64,000 nt of DNA from Ruminococcus sp. (lineage in GTDB: Bacteria > Bacillota > Clostridia > Oscillospirales > Ruminococcaceae). This document shows, in pieces, positions 27,033 through 36,473 of the stretch (within the stretch, counting starts at the first letter, position 1; each line of letters starts with the position of its first letter). Where the stretch lies: assembly GCF_017464355.1 (NCBI RefSeq), contig NZ_JAFUAG010000041.1:1-64000 (forward strand). Direction: 5' to 3'. The position numbers and the translations under genes are program-made. Below the pieces are notes generated by a model that did not search any database, was not told the DNA's origin, and was given only the letters and a program-made list of their open reading frames with translations.

Positions 27033-27629
27033 ATGTACAAAAAACAAATGCTTTTACAGAAGATAGTATGTATGCTGGCACTGATATCGGCTGCGCTGGT
27101 ATTTGTATATTCGCTGGGTATATCTACTGATCTCTACGACGCTCTCGCAAGAACTATTCTCTATCCCGACTATGACCTTGACCAGACCTCAGTAGCAGGT
27201 TCAAGGGTGTACTACGATATGTTCGGGTTCAACAAAGCTTTCACAAGGGTGAGCATAGGGCTCATCGTTATCACACTTGCACTGTTCATTACGAACACAA
27301 ATGTCAGAAGAAAATACTATACAGGAAACTACATCGCAACAGGTCTGTTCGCAGTATCTGCCATCGGTGTGACTGTCTGGTCTGTGCCTCAGATAATGGA
27401 TTACAAGGCACAGTTTCAGAACAACGTGGATTTTGAAGCGCTCAAAGCGTTCTCAAAGGACTGGGGCACCCTTTACATAGGACCCGAGGACACATTCTGG
27501 TTCGATATCAGCTATGCGGTATTCGGTTTTCTTATACTCGCAGCACTGCTGCTGATATTCAATTTAGTTTTGAAAGTTATCGTGATGAAGGCAGAGCAGC
27601 AGGCGATAGGCAAGGGAAGGAGTGTGTGA
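27033..27629 (+). CDS. Four-TM membrane protein of transporter operon (MP1)
   Basis: 198 residues with AGGAAGG upstream. Hydrophobic segments lie near 11-30, 74-92, 104-120 and 163-186, with a tyrosine/aspartate-rich outer loop between the first two and a soluble loop of about 45 residues before the last. No family recognised. It ends one base before the next gene's ATG. It lies between the binding protein and the ATPase of the ABC system and is presumed to be an accessory subunit. Confidence 0.7.
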   Translation: MYKKQMLLQKIVCMLALISAALVFVYSLGISTDLYDALARTILYPDYDLDQTSVAGSRVYYDMFGFNKAFTRVSIGLIVITLALFITNTNVRRKYYTGNYIATGLFAVSAIGVTVWSVPQIMDYKAQFQNNVDFEALKAFSKDWGTLYIGPEDTFWFDISYAVFGFLILAALLLIFNLVLKVIVMKAEQQAIGKGRSV

Positions 27630-27630
27630 T

Positions 27631-28146
27631 ATGCCGTTGAAGAATGATGCAGCTATCAGAAAAGACAGGCTGCGTTTTACAAAAAACAAGCTGTCCGCAA
27701 ACCTTATACTGCTGTCGATCGCCATGAATGCGCTCTACTTTGTCAGTATATATAGCTCAGATGTAGGAAGCTACTATTACAAGCTTTTTATAGGTGCTTC
27801 CATAGTCTACGATCTCGTATTCATGCTCGCGGCTTTTCTTTCCTCCGAGGGCATAAAGAATTACAAACTCGGATATGCCTGTACCTCGATAGTGCTTGGT
27901 GTGCTTCAGGTCGCAAGGATATTCTACCTGCCCCTGAAAGCACACAAGGCAGCTAACCCCGTGGCTGATGCCAAAAGCGCAGTGGTCATGTCAGGCGGGC
28001 AGTTCAGATATGTGGCGGTGTGCCTGATAGCTTCTGCGGTGCTGCTTTGCTGCGCAGGGGTCATCGGTATAATGAAGACCACCACGCTCAACAGCTATCT
28101 GGCTGAACTTGAAAACCAAGGCAAAGAGGGAACAGACGATGAGTGA
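27631..28146 (+). CDS. Four-TM membrane protein of transporter operon (MP2)
   Basis: 171 residues from the ATG at 27631, eight bases after GGAAGGAG; a GTG nine bases earlier is less well placed. Four hydrophobic segments (about 22-41, 47-68, 78-96, 122-147) follow a basic N-terminus. The YFVSIYSSDVGSYYYK and FLSSEGIKNYK stretches look conserved in type, but no named family comes to mind. The end overlaps the ATPase start by eight bases, so the two should be coupled. Confidence 0.7.
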   Translation: MPLKNDAAIRKDRLRFTKNKLSANLILLSIAMNALYFVSIYSSDVGSYYYKLFIGASIVYDLVFMLAAFLSSEGIKNYKLGYACTSIVLGVLQVARIFYLPLKAHKAANPVADAKSAVVMSGGQFRYVAVCLIASAVLLCCAGVIGIMKTTTLNSYLAELENQGKEGTDDE

Positions 28147-29197
28147 TCTTAAATTACAGCACCTTGAAAAGATCTATGATAACAAGGTGCAGGCGGTATA
28201 TGATTTTGACCTGGACGTCAAGGACGGCGAGCTTATAGTCCTGGTAGGACCTTCGGGCTGCGGCAAGTCCACAACACTGCGTATGGTGGCAGGCCTGGAG
28301 GACATCTCCAAGGGCAAGCTCATCATCGACGGCAAGGACGTTACCCAGATGCCCCCCAAGGACAGGGATATCGCCATGGTATTCCAGAACTATGCGCTCT
28401 ACGGTCATATGACCATTTATGAGAACATGGCTTTCTCACTCATGCTCCGCAAGGAGAACAAGAACGAGATACACCAGAAAGTGCTGGCTGCGGCTGAGAT
28501 ACTTGACCTCACCGCACAGCTCAATAAAAAGCCTGCACAACTTTCGGGCGGACAGAGGCAGAGAGTTGCCATGGGACGTGCCATAGTGCGCAAACCCAAG
28601 GTGTTCCTCTTCGATGAGCCCCTTTCCAACCTGGACGCTAAGCTGAGGGCAGCCACAAGGCGCGAGATACTTCTTCTCCATAAGCGCCTCAACGCAACTA
28701 TGCTCTATGTTACCCATGACCAGACAGAGGCTCTTACTCTGGCAGACAGGATAGTCTGTATGTCCATGGGTCATGTACAGCAGATAGGTACCCCGCTGGA
28801 GCTTTACGATACTCCCGCCAACCTGTTCGTTGCAAGCTTCATCGGGCTTCCTCCCATGAACTTGTTTGACGTGGTCATCGAGAAAGGCTTCGCTGTATGT
28901 GAAGATTTCGCCGTTGAACTGACCGAGCAGGAGCAGCAGGTGCTGGCACCCTATGAGGGCAAGACTGTTACCATGGGGGTCCGTCCCGAAAATGTAGTCG
29001 AGGGCGGGTATATCACCGTTGACGTTTTCTCCAACGAGAACTTGGGTCAGAACACACTGGTAAACGGCAGCGTAGGCAGCCATAAGATCACCTGCAAGTT
29101 CCGTGACTGGAGTACATACAAAGCAGGCGATCAGGTGCAGGTATCCTTTAACAAGAAGCACTTCTTCGACAAGGCTACCACAAATGCTATCAGATAG
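28139..29197 (+). CDS. MsmK/UgpC-type sugar ABC transporter ATPase
   Basis: 352 residues from the ATG at 28139, which lies inside the end of the previous gene. Walker A GPSGCGKST (37-45), signature QLSGGQRQRVAMGRAI, Walker B VFLFDEPLSNLDAKL, switch His in YVTHDQTEA and a C-terminal regulatory (MalK/TOBE) domain after residue 240. It should energise the CUT1 permeases of this operon. A second close homologue is encoded at 40622-41722. Confidence 0.92.
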   Translation: MSDLKLQHLEKIYDNKVQAVYDFDLDVKDGELIVLVGPSGCGKSTTLRMVAGLEDISKGKLIIDGKDVTQMPPKDRDIAMVFQNYALYGHMTIYENMAFSLMLRKENKNEIHQKVLAAAEILDLTAQLNKKPAQLSGGQRQRVAMGRAIVRKPKVFLFDEPLSNLDAKLRAATRREILLLHKRLNATMLYVTHDQTEALTLADRIVCMSMGHVQQIGTPLELYDTPANLFVASFIGLPPMNLFDVVIEKGFAVCEDFAVELTEQEQQVLAPYEGKTVTMGVRPENVVEGGYITVDVFSNENLGQNTLVNGSVGSHKITCKFRDWSTYKAGDQVQVSFNKKHFFDKATTNAIR

Positions 29198-29208
29198 GGG
29201 GAACACAG

Positions 29209-29787
29209 ATGGCGAATAATAAGTCCGCTAAGAAAAATGGCGGTATAAAAGAGGTCATAAGAAAATCCATGGTCTCGCTGAAGCGTTCACCCCAGAGGAT
29301 ACCTCTGGCGGCACTGCTGGCTGCGTTTTTCATCTATTCGCTGAACCTTTCTTCCATTGCGAACACTACCGCAAGGATAAACGGTGCGAATATGGGTCAG
29401 TGTGAGTTTGCAGCGATGCTGTTCTCCATACTGGCATTCGTGGTCTTTCTCAGGTCCTTCCCGCGCAGACAGAAAGCCAACAAGTTAATGCTGGGACTTC
29501 TGTTCTTCATGCTGGCATTGCTGGTATGTGTGGACGCGGTGTACATCACAAGAATAGTAGATGCCACCACCCGCGCGGAAAACACCATAGTCATAGACGC
29601 TTCTTCGGAGTACATAAACACAGCCCGCACTATCGTTACGCTGCACGTTGTATTCATCGGCGTAACAGCCGCACTGCTGGCACTGCTGCCTTTCTATTCC
29701 AAGGCGATACGCAGGATAAACACTTCTATCGAGGTAGAAGGCAACGGCAGTATGGCAGCGATAGATATTTCGGGCGAAGACAACTGA
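29209..29787 (+). CDS. Four-TM membrane protein of transporter operon (MP3)
   Basis: 192 residues, 11 bases after the ATPase with AGGGGG upstream. A basic N-terminus (about 1-27) precedes four hydrophobic segments (28-48, 65-82, 91-112, 142-162). The last outer loop is about 30 residues, and the C-terminal tail is acidic. No family recognised; general layout resembles MP2. Presumed accessory component of the same transporter. Confidence 0.68.
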   Translation: MANNKSAKKNGGIKEVIRKSMVSLKRSPQRIPLAALLAAFFIYSLNLSSIANTTARINGANMGQCEFAAMLFSILAFVVFLRSFPRRQKANKLMLGLLFFMLALLVCVDAVYITRIVDATTRAENTIVIDASSEYINTARTIVTLHVVFIGVTAALLALLPFYSKAIRRINTSIEVEGNGSMAAIDISGEDN

Positions 29788-29809
29788 GAGAACCAAAGGG
29801 TCTGATAAT

Positions 29810-30445
29810 ATGGCTAAGAACAAGAAAAACAAGAAGACTGAGAACAAGGGTGCAGGGTACTACAAGCTGAAGACCGATGCGGTTGACAGGCTGGTAAACT
29901 CAAAGAATGCACCTAAGGTCTCTGATGACGAGATAAGAAAATACACCTCAATGGGCAAGCTTCGCATACCTGCCTGGCTGAAGATCACTTTCGTGAAATT
30001 CTGGTTCGCAGGGGCGGTATGCTACTTCTTCCTGTGGGGTCTGGGACTTTATGTCCATGGGCTGGATCTGCTGGCGGTACTTGCCATAGGTCTCGGTGTA
30101 GTCACCGACCTCATGGTCAACAAGATACTGCGCAGCTTTGAACCCACCGAGCGTGCCTACGACAAGTGGCAGATGGTAACGGTGCGGCAGTACTGGTCTA
30201 TCTTCATCAACGTCATCTATTCTGCTGTAGTATTGTTCTGCGTATTTCAGACCTATTATGTTATCAACAGACTTTTCGGAGTGAATGCGGGGGCTGACCC
30301 CTCTCAGGCAGAAGCCATGCTGGGCGTTGAGCCTGTGCTATTCGGCATACTCTACCTGGCCTTCGATATGCTGCTGATAAAGATAAAGAACACTTTCATA
30401 AATATCCTGAGGGACGCAGGCGCGCTGTCCCCCGTAAAGAAATGA
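29810..30445 (+). CDS. Four-TM membrane protein of transporter operon (MP4)
   Basis: 211 residues. A very basic, lysine-rich soluble N-terminus (1-50) leads to four hydrophobic segments (about 57-79, 84-100, 127-148, 172-189). No family recognised. It is the last membrane gene before the GH28 polygalacturonase, with ten bases between them, so it belongs to the same transcript. A role in scaffolding the transporter or in passing substrate to the cytoplasmic enzymes is conceivable but unproven. Confidence 0.68.
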   Translation: MAKNKKNKKTENKGAGYYKLKTDAVDRLVNSKNAPKVSDDEIRKYTSMGKLRIPAWLKITFVKFWFAGAVCYFFLWGLGLYVHGLDLLAVLAIGLGVVTDLMVNKILRSFEPTERAYDKWQMVTVRQYWSIFINVIYSAVVLFCVFQTYYVINRLFGVNAGADPSQAEAMLGVEPVLFGILYLAFDMLLIKIKNTFINILRDAGALSPVKK

Positions 30446-30455
30446 GATACTTAAA

Positions 30456-31997
30456 ATGATAAAAGCATTATTCATAGGCTCTGTCAGCGCCTGCTTCGAG
30501 CTGGAGAACGACAGCGCTTATTACAGTGAAAAAGAATACAAAGTCCTTCTGAACGGACAGGAACAGTTCTCGGCGCACACCAATGTGTTTTCCCTTTTCG
30601 GACTTAGGCCGAAGACCGAATATCAGCTGGAGGTCACAGGTTATGACAGCTTCAAATTCAAGACAGCTGCCGAGACCTATGCTGTGGATGTTAAAGCCTT
30701 CGGGGCTAAGGGCGACGGTGTTACCGATGATACCCTCAGCATACAGACAGCTATAAACTGCCTGCCTGCAGGGGGAAGACTTTACTTCCCCGAGGGTACC
30801 TACTGCACCGCACCCCTGACACTCAAAAGCCACATGACCCTTGAACTGTCGGAAAAGGCAGTTCTGCTGGGAAGCATTGATACAGCAAAGTATCCCGTTA
30901 TCCCCGGGGTGGTGAATGACCTTGTCACAGGTGAGGAGATACACTTCGGTACCTGGGAGGGCAATGCGGTACCCATGCACCAGGCTCTGCTTTTTGCTGA
31001 ATATGCCGAGGATATCAAGATAGTCGGCAGAGGCACCGTGGACGGCAATGCCCAGAACAGCAGCTGGTGGCAGGACGTCAAGAACAGAGATGTCCCCAGA
31101 CCGAGACTTCTCTTTTTCAACCGCTGCAGGCTGGTGACAGTACACGGCATAACCGCCCGAAATGCTGCTTCATGGCAGCTGCACCCCTATTTCTCCACAG
31201 GGCTCTCTTTCCTTGACCTGAGCGTAAATGCCCCCAAGGACAGCCCCAACACCGACGCACTCGACCCCGAGGCCTGCGATACGGTGGATATCATCGGGTG
31301 CAGGTTCAGTGTGGGCGATGACTGCATAGCTATCAAGTCAGGCAAGATAGAGATAGGCAGAAAGTTCAGGCAGCCCGCTAACCGCCACACTATCCGCAAC
31401 TGCATAATGCAGTTCGGCCACGGGGCTATAACCTTGGGCAGTGAAATGGCAGGCGGCGTGAGAAATCTCACTGTTAACCGCTGCATATTCAACCACACCG
31501 ACAGAGGTCTGCGTATCAAGACCCGCCGGGGCAGAGGCAAGGACGCTGTGATCGACGGCGTGCTTTTTGAGAATATAAAAATGGACGGGGTGCTGACACC
31601 CATTGTCATAAATATGTGGTACAACTGCTGTGACCCCGACAGATATTCAGAATACAACACCACCCGTGAGGCACTGCCTGTTGATGACAGGACACCTTAT
31701 CTGGGCAAGTTCGTATTCCGTGATATGGAATGTCTTAACTGCCATGTAGCTGCCTGCTACTGCGACGGACTTCCCGAAATGCCCATTGAGGATATCACAG
31801 TGGAGAACATAAAGTTCACCTATGACCCCGACGCTGAACCAGGTGTTCCCGCTATGCGCAACAACGCTGAGGAGATGTGCAGGGCAGGCCTGTACTTTGA
31901 TAACGTGAGAAAGCTCACCATTAAAAATATCGAAGCTGTCGGCTGCCATGGGGAACTCATCATGGCGCACAACGTAGGCGAAATGAACAAGGAATGA
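30456..31997 (+). CDS. GH28 polygalacturonase / exo-galacturonidase, cytoplasmic
   Basis: 513 residues. A small fibronectin-like N-terminal domain (about 1-72) is followed by a pectate-lyase superfamily start (VKAFGAKGDGVTDDTLSIQ) and the GH28 right-handed helix. Catalytic motifs: SPNTDALDPE (Asp267), GDDCIAIKSG (Asp288, Asp289), GHGAITLGSEM (His322) and RGLRIKT (Arg353, Lys355). The usual NTDG is NTDA here, as in several exo-acting relatives. No signal peptide, so it should hydrolyse imported oligogalacturonides. Followed at once by the GH105 gene. Confidence 0.92.
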   Translation: MIKALFIGSVSACFELENDSAYYSEKEYKVLLNGQEQFSAHTNVFSLFGLRPKTEYQLEVTGYDSFKFKTAAETYAVDVKAFGAKGDGVTDDTLSIQTAINCLPAGGRLYFPEGTYCTAPLTLKSHMTLELSEKAVLLGSIDTAKYPVIPGVVNDLVTGEEIHFGTWEGNAVPMHQALLFAEYAEDIKIVGRGTVDGNAQNSSWWQDVKNRDVPRPRLLFFNRCRLVTVHGITARNAASWQLHPYFSTGLSFLDLSVNAPKDSPNTDALDPEACDTVDIIGCRFSVGDDCIAIKSGKIEIGRKFRQPANRHTIRNCIMQFGHGAITLGSEMAGGVRNLTVNRCIFNHTDRGLRIKTRRGRGKDAVIDGVLFENIKMDGVLTPIVINMWYNCCDPDRYSEYNTTREALPVDDRTPYLGKFVFRDMECLNCHVAACYCDGLPEMPIEDITVENIKFTYDPDAEPGVPAMRNNAEEMCRAGLYFDNVRKLTIKNIEAVGCHGELIMAHNVGEMNKE

Positions 31998-32002
31998 ATG
32001 TA

Positions 32003-33133
32003 ATGTACAAAAAAATAGACAGCTATATAAATAGGCTCCTTGAAGGCTCGACACCTGACAAGCCCCTGTGGAACATAGAGAACATCAGGCAGGGCAAGCC
32101 CGCCCACTGGAACTACATCGACGGCTGCATGATGACAGCGCTGATGAACTACAGTGATATCACAGGGGACACCCGCTATGCTGAGTTTGCAGAAAACTTC
32201 ATTGACTACTACGTTCGTGAAGACGGCAGTATCCTCGGATATTCTGCTGAAAAATACAACCTCGATGACATCAACGAGGGAAGGGTGCTGTTTGAGCTTT
32301 ACAGGAAAACGGGCAAGGAGAAATACCGCAAGGCCATAGAACTTCTCCGCGGCCAGCTGGCAGAACAGCCCCGCACAGATACGGGCAACTTCTGGCACAA
32401 GAAGATCTACCCCGATCAGATATGGCTTGACGGCATATACATGGCGCAGGTGTTCTATGTGCTTTATCAGAAAGAATACGGCGGCGGTGACTACACCGAC
32501 ACCATGTCCCAGATAAGCAATGTGCGCAGGCTGATGTTCGATGAAGAAAAGGGACTTCTGTATCACGGCTGTGACTGCTCGCGAAAAGCCTTCTGGGCAG
32601 ACAGCGACACAGGCCTTTCAGAAAATTTCTGGCTCCGTGCCATAGGCTGGTTCACGGTAGCGCTGGCTGATATCATCGAGATCATCGACAACGCTGATAA
32701 CAAAGATCAGCTCTGCGGTATCTTCCGTGATGTGATATCGGGCATAGCAAAGTATGCAGATCCCGAAACAGGTATGTACTATCAGGTAGTGGATAAAACT
32801 TCTGCCGAAGGCAACTACCTTGAAACAAGCGGCAGCAGCATGATAGCATATGCTATGCTGAAGGGCGCAAGACTTGGTGTGCTTGATAAAAAGTATGCAG
32901 ACCTTGGACGAAAGACCTTTGACGGCATATGCAGCAAGTACCTTGCTGTTTCGGAGGAGGGCAGCCTTGAGCTGGGCGGCATATGTCTGGTGGCAGGACT
33001 TGGTCCCGAAGACAACAGGCGCCGCGACGGCAGCTATGAGTATTACATTTCCGAGCCAGTGGTAAAAAATGACGCCAAGGGTGTGGCACCTTTTCTGCTG
33101 TGCTATACCGAGGTAAAACGTCTTGAAAACTGA
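32003..33133 (+). CDS. GH88/GH105 unsaturated rhamnogalacturonyl hydrolase
   Basis: 376 residues from the ATG at 32003, about ten bases after AAGGAA; the ATG at 31994 overlaps the GH28 stop and is too close to that site. The alpha/alpha-barrel family pattern is visible: NIENIRQGKPAHWNYIDGCM, DQIWLDGIYMAQVFY with the catalytic Asp, and FWLRAIGWFTVALAD. YteR/YesR relatives remove unsaturated galacturonyl residues left by pectate lyases. No signal peptide. Its product, unsaturated galacturonate, feeds KduI and KduD. Confidence 0.9.
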   Translation: MYKKIDSYINRLLEGSTPDKPLWNIENIRQGKPAHWNYIDGCMMTALMNYSDITGDTRYAEFAENFIDYYVREDGSILGYSAEKYNLDDINEGRVLFELYRKTGKEKYRKAIELLRGQLAEQPRTDTGNFWHKKIYPDQIWLDGIYMAQVFYVLYQKEYGGGDYTDTMSQISNVRRLMFDEEKGLLYHGCDCSRKAFWADSDTGLSENFWLRAIGWFTVALADIIEIIDNADNKDQLCGIFRDVISGIAKYADPETGMYYQVVDKTSAEGNYLETSGSSMIAYAMLKGARLGVLDKKYADLGRKTFDGICSKYLAVSEEGSLELGGICLVAGLGPEDNRRRDGSYEYYISEPVVKNDAKGVAPFLLCYTEVKRLEN

Positions 33134-33147
33134 TACAGGGGGTAAAA

Positions 33148-34545
33148 ATGAAAAGGATAAAAATTGCATATATTGGCGGAGGGTCCAAGGCCTGGGCAAG
33201 GGTGTTCATGAAGGACCTTGCACTGGCAGAGGGCCTTTGCGGAGAGATAGGTCTTTATGATATCGACCTGCCTGCCGCAGAGCTGAACAAGCGTATAGGT
33301 GACAGGATAAACGAGTCACAAAACACCATTTCCAAGTGGGATTATAAGGTCTATCCCGAGATAGGTGAAGCACTGGACGGCGCTGATTTCGTCATATGCT
33401 CCATTCTTCCCGGTACCTTTGATGAAATGGAAGCTGATGTTCATCTTCCCGAAGAATACGGCATTTATCAGTCGGTGGGCGACACGGTAGGCCCCGGAGG
33501 TGTGCTGCGTGCCATGAGGACAGTGCCTATCTACGAAGGCTTTGCCCGTGAGATAAAAGCCCATTGTCCCGAGGCATGGGTAATAAATCTTACCAACCCC
33601 ATGACCGCCTGCACAAAGACGCTGTACGATGTTTTCCCCGAGATAAAAGCCTTTGGCTGCTGCCATGAGGTATTCCATGCACAGGAATTTCTCTGCTGCG
33701 CCGCCAAGGAAATGCTTGGCATCGAACGTCCTGCCAGACAGGATATCATAATCGATGCCTGCGGTGTGAACCACTTTACATGGATAACCGAAGCAAACTA
33801 CAAGGGCACCGACCTGCTGGCTCTGCTGCCCGAATTTATAGATAAATTCTACGAAAGCGGCTACTGTGAACGTGAGGGCACAGACCCCTCTGATTTCCGT
33901 GATGACCCCTTCCGTTACGGCAACAAGGTCAAAATGGATCTGTTCAGACGTTTCGGTGTGCTTGCCGCAGCAGGTGACAGGCACCTGGTAGAATTCATGA
34001 ACAACAACTGGTATATCAGTGATGAAGCTGCTGCGGAAAGCTGGCTGTATCACCTGACAACAGTTTCCTACCGCAAGCAGGACAGGCTTGACAAGATAGC
34101 CCGTTCCCACAGGCTTGCAGACGGCGAAGAACCTGTAAAGGTAGAGAGCAGTGATGAGGAAGTAGTTGAGCTGATGAAAGCACTGCTGGGTCTGATACCG
34201 GCTAAGGTATCCAATGCAAATGTGGTCAATGTAGGCCAGATGCCCCAGATGCCCCTCGGTTCAGTGGTGGAAACAAACTGCGTTTTCGCCCACAACAGCC
34301 TTAAGCCCATAACTTCAAGACCGCTGCCTGAGGACGTAAATGCACTGGTGTTCAGGAATGCGATAAACATCGAGAACACCTACTACGGTATCAAGGCAAG
34401 AGATCTGGACAGGATATTCGAGGCTTTCATGAACCAGCCCTTGTGCAGCAGCCTGAGCGTATCTCAGGGGAGAGAGCTTTTCTCCCGAATGACCGCTGCC
34501 ACAGCTGAGTACCTGAAAGACTACTATCCCAAACTTGAATTCTGA
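33148..34545 (+). CDS. lplD: GH4 alpha-galacturonidase (LplD-like)
   Basis: 465 residues with AGGGGG upstream. GH4 hallmarks: N-terminal NAD fold (KIAYIGGGSKAWARVFMKDL), DTVGPGGVLRAMRTVP, INLTNPMTACT, the metal-binding Cys in GCCHEVFH and CGVNHFTW. GH4 enzymes need NAD and a divalent metal and act by oxidation-elimination. B. subtilis LplD is an alpha-galacturonidase, and the pectin context with LplB/C-like permeases supports the same activity. It would release galacturonate from short oligomers. Confidence 0.88.
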   Translation: MKRIKIAYIGGGSKAWARVFMKDLALAEGLCGEIGLYDIDLPAAELNKRIGDRINESQNTISKWDYKVYPEIGEALDGADFVICSILPGTFDEMEADVHLPEEYGIYQSVGDTVGPGGVLRAMRTVPIYEGFAREIKAHCPEAWVINLTNPMTACTKTLYDVFPEIKAFGCCHEVFHAQEFLCCAAKEMLGIERPARQDIIIDACGVNHFTWITEANYKGTDLLALLPEFIDKFYESGYCEREGTDPSDFRDDPFRYGNKVKMDLFRRFGVLAAAGDRHLVEFMNNNWYISDEAAAESWLYHLTTVSYRKQDRLDKIARSHRLADGEEPVKVESSDEEVVELMKALLGLIPAKVSNANVVNVGQMPQMPLGSVVETNCVFAHNSLKPITSRPLPEDVNALVFRNAINIENTYYGIKARDLDRIFEAFMNQPLCSSLSVSQGRELFSRMTAATAEYLKDYYPKLEF

Positions 34546-35543
34546 TGACAGATGCATTTTTGTTTGCAGCAAATGCTGTGCTGCCCATAGTTTTTCTCAT
34601 ACTGCTGGGCTATATACTTAAGCGCAGAGGTATGCTCACCGCACCATTCCTTGATGTGGGCAATAAGCTGACCTTCAGGGTGCTGCTGCCTGTCATGCTG
34701 TTCTGTAATGTCTATAAGATAGAACATCTCGGCGATGTGAATATTGCCTTTGTTCTCTATGGCATGACAGCCGTATTTTTAATATTTCTTGCAGCGGTTG
34801 TCATATGCTGTGCTTTCACAAAAGAAAGTGCAAAACGGGGCTCGCTGATACAGGCGGTCTTCCGTTCAAATTATGCTATCATAGGCATACCGCTGGCAGC
34901 TGCTCTCTTCGGAGATAAAGGCGCTGCAGCCGCAGGTGTCATGTCTGCCTTCTGTGTGCCGCTGTTCAATATACTGGGCGTTGTCACGCTGGTGATGTTC
35001 AACGGCAGTGAACAAAAGCAGAAAGCAGATGTTCGCAAGATGATAACAGGGGTGCTTAAAAACCCACTTATCCTCGGAACTTTTGCAGGCCTGGCCGCAC
35101 TGGGCATACGCAGCATATTCGAGCATTTAGGCATAGCTTTCAGGCTCAGCGATATCACACCGCTTTTTAAGACCCTTGAAAATATCAAGTCCGTATGCAC
35201 CCCCTTTGCACTTATCGTCCTTGGCGGAAAGTTCGAGTTTTCCGCAGTTTCAAGGCTGAAAAAAGAGATAATCTTCGGCACTGCGGTAAGGACGGTGGCC
35301 GTGCCTGTCATCGGTATCGGCACAGCACTGCTTTTGCGGGATATGCTCGGTCTTTCAGGTGAGCATTTTGCCGTGTACATGGGGGTCTTCGGTACTCCTG
35401 TGGCAGTGGCTTCGGCTATAATGGCCAAGGAGATGGGCGCCGACGACGAACTGGCAGGCCAGCTGGTGGTCTGGACGAGCCTTGTCAGCACTGTGACCAT
35501 TTTCATATATGTCACGCTGCTGCGAATGCTCGGTGTCTTCTAG
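34545..35543 (+). CDS. AEC family transporter
   Basis: 332 residues with about ten TM segments across the whole length and the auxin-efflux-carrier pattern (LPIVFLILLGYILKRRG at the start, RSNYAIIGIPLAAALFG after the first half, GTPVAVASAIMAKEMGADDELAGQLV near the end). The ATG shares one base with the GH4 stop and no ribosome binding site is evident, so translation is probably coupled. Members move organic acids. Here it may export an acid end product or move a uronate intermediate; direction and substrate unknown. Confidence 0.82.
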   Translation: MTDAFLFAANAVLPIVFLILLGYILKRRGMLTAPFLDVGNKLTFRVLLPVMLFCNVYKIEHLGDVNIAFVLYGMTAVFLIFLAAVVICCAFTKESAKRGSLIQAVFRSNYAIIGIPLAAALFGDKGAAAAGVMSAFCVPLFNILGVVTLVMFNGSEQKQKADVRKMITGVLKNPLILGTFAGLAALGIRSIFEHLGIAFRLSDITPLFKTLENIKSVCTPFALIVLGGKFEFSAVSRLKKEIIFGTAVRTVAVPVIGIGTALLLRDMLGLSGEHFAVYMGVFGTPVAVASAIMAKEMGADDELAGQLVVWTSLVSTVTIFIYVTLLRMLGVF

Positions 35544-35617
35544 GTATATTTTTTTGCGCATTTTTTGAAAGCAAGGTCATTGCAGATGTCCGTTTCGTCC
35601 ATAAAAATACACGGATA

Positions 35618-35631
35618 GGTTATCGCTTTTA
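35618..35631. promoter_or_regulatory. LacI-type operator-like site upstream of kduD
   Basis: GGTTATCGCTTTTA, whose complement TAAAAGCGATAACC fits TGNAANCGNWNNCA at all but two fixed positions. It lies in the 155-base gap between the AEC gene and kduD, 68 bases before the kduD ATG. No clear terminator or promoter could be fixed in that gap. Confidence 0.4.
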
Positions 35632-35698
35632 TTTGCCTTTCGCTTTACAATATTATTAGTTGATATATTTACTTAAATGGTTTTATGGAGGTAATCTT

Positions 35699-36454
35699 AT
35701 GATACTTGATATGTTCAGTTTAAGCGGCAAAGTCGCTGTGGTCACAGGCAGTGACACAGGATTGGGCCAGGGCATCTCAAAGGCTTTCGTTGAGGCTGGG
35801 GCCAAGGTACTGGGAGTTTCCCGCTGCGCAAGCACTGCAACTCAGGAAATGCTCGGTGAGGAGAATTTTCAGTTCGTTATCGCCGATCTTTCCACTCTTG
35901 ATCCTGTAGAAACTATAATCAATACCGCTGTGGAAAAGTTCGGCAGACTTGATATACTGGTGAACAACGCAGGCATAATCAAGCGTGAAGACAGCATTGA
36001 TTTCTCGGTCGAGAACTGGGACAGCGTTATGAACATCAACTGCCGTACACTGTTCTTCCTGTCGCAGGCAGCTGCAAGGCAGTTCATCAAGCAGGAAAGC
36101 GGCGGAAAGATAATCTCCATCGCAAGTATGCTTTCCTACCAGGGCGGCATAAGGGTGCCCAGCTACACCGCCAGCAAGTCTGCGGTAAAGGGTATCACGA
36201 TGACCATGGCTAACGAGTGGGCTAAGTACGGCATAAACGTAAATGCCATTGCCCCCGGTTACATGGCTACCAACAACACTCAGGCACTGCGCGCTGACGC
36301 TGAAAGAAGCGAAGCTATACTGGAAAGGATCCCCGCAGGCAGGTGGGGCACACCCGATGACCTCATGGGTACTGCTGTGTTCCTTGCTTCTTCGGCAAGC
36401 GATTACGTTAACGGCTTCACCCTGGCAGTAGACGGCGGCTGGCTGGCAAGATGA
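35699..36454 (+). CDS. kduD: 2-dehydro-3-deoxy-D-gluconate 5-dehydrogenase
   Basis: 251 residues from the ATG at 35699, eight bases after GGAGG; the longer frame lacks a site. Short-chain dehydrogenase: cofactor loop VTGSDTGLGQGISKAF, NNAG, catalytic Ser in IASMLSYQGG, and Tyr/Lys in SYTASKSAVKG. The DTGLGQG variant of the cofactor loop is characteristic of KduD. It interconverts 2,5-diketo-3-deoxygluconate and 2-keto-3-deoxygluconate (KDG). First gene of the uronate catabolic cluster. Confidence 0.9.
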   Translation: MILDMFSLSGKVAVVTGSDTGLGQGISKAFVEAGAKVLGVSRCASTATQEMLGEENFQFVIADLSTLDPVETIINTAVEKFGRLDILVNNAGIIKREDSIDFSVENWDSVMNINCRTLFFLSQAAARQFIKQESGGKIISIASMLSYQGGIRVPSYTASKSAVKGITMTMANEWAKYGINVNAIAPGYMATNNTQALRADAERSEAILERIPAGRWGTPDDLMGTAVFLASSASDYVNGFTLAVDGGWLAR

Positions 36455-36473
36455 TCTTTCGGAGGATATGAAA

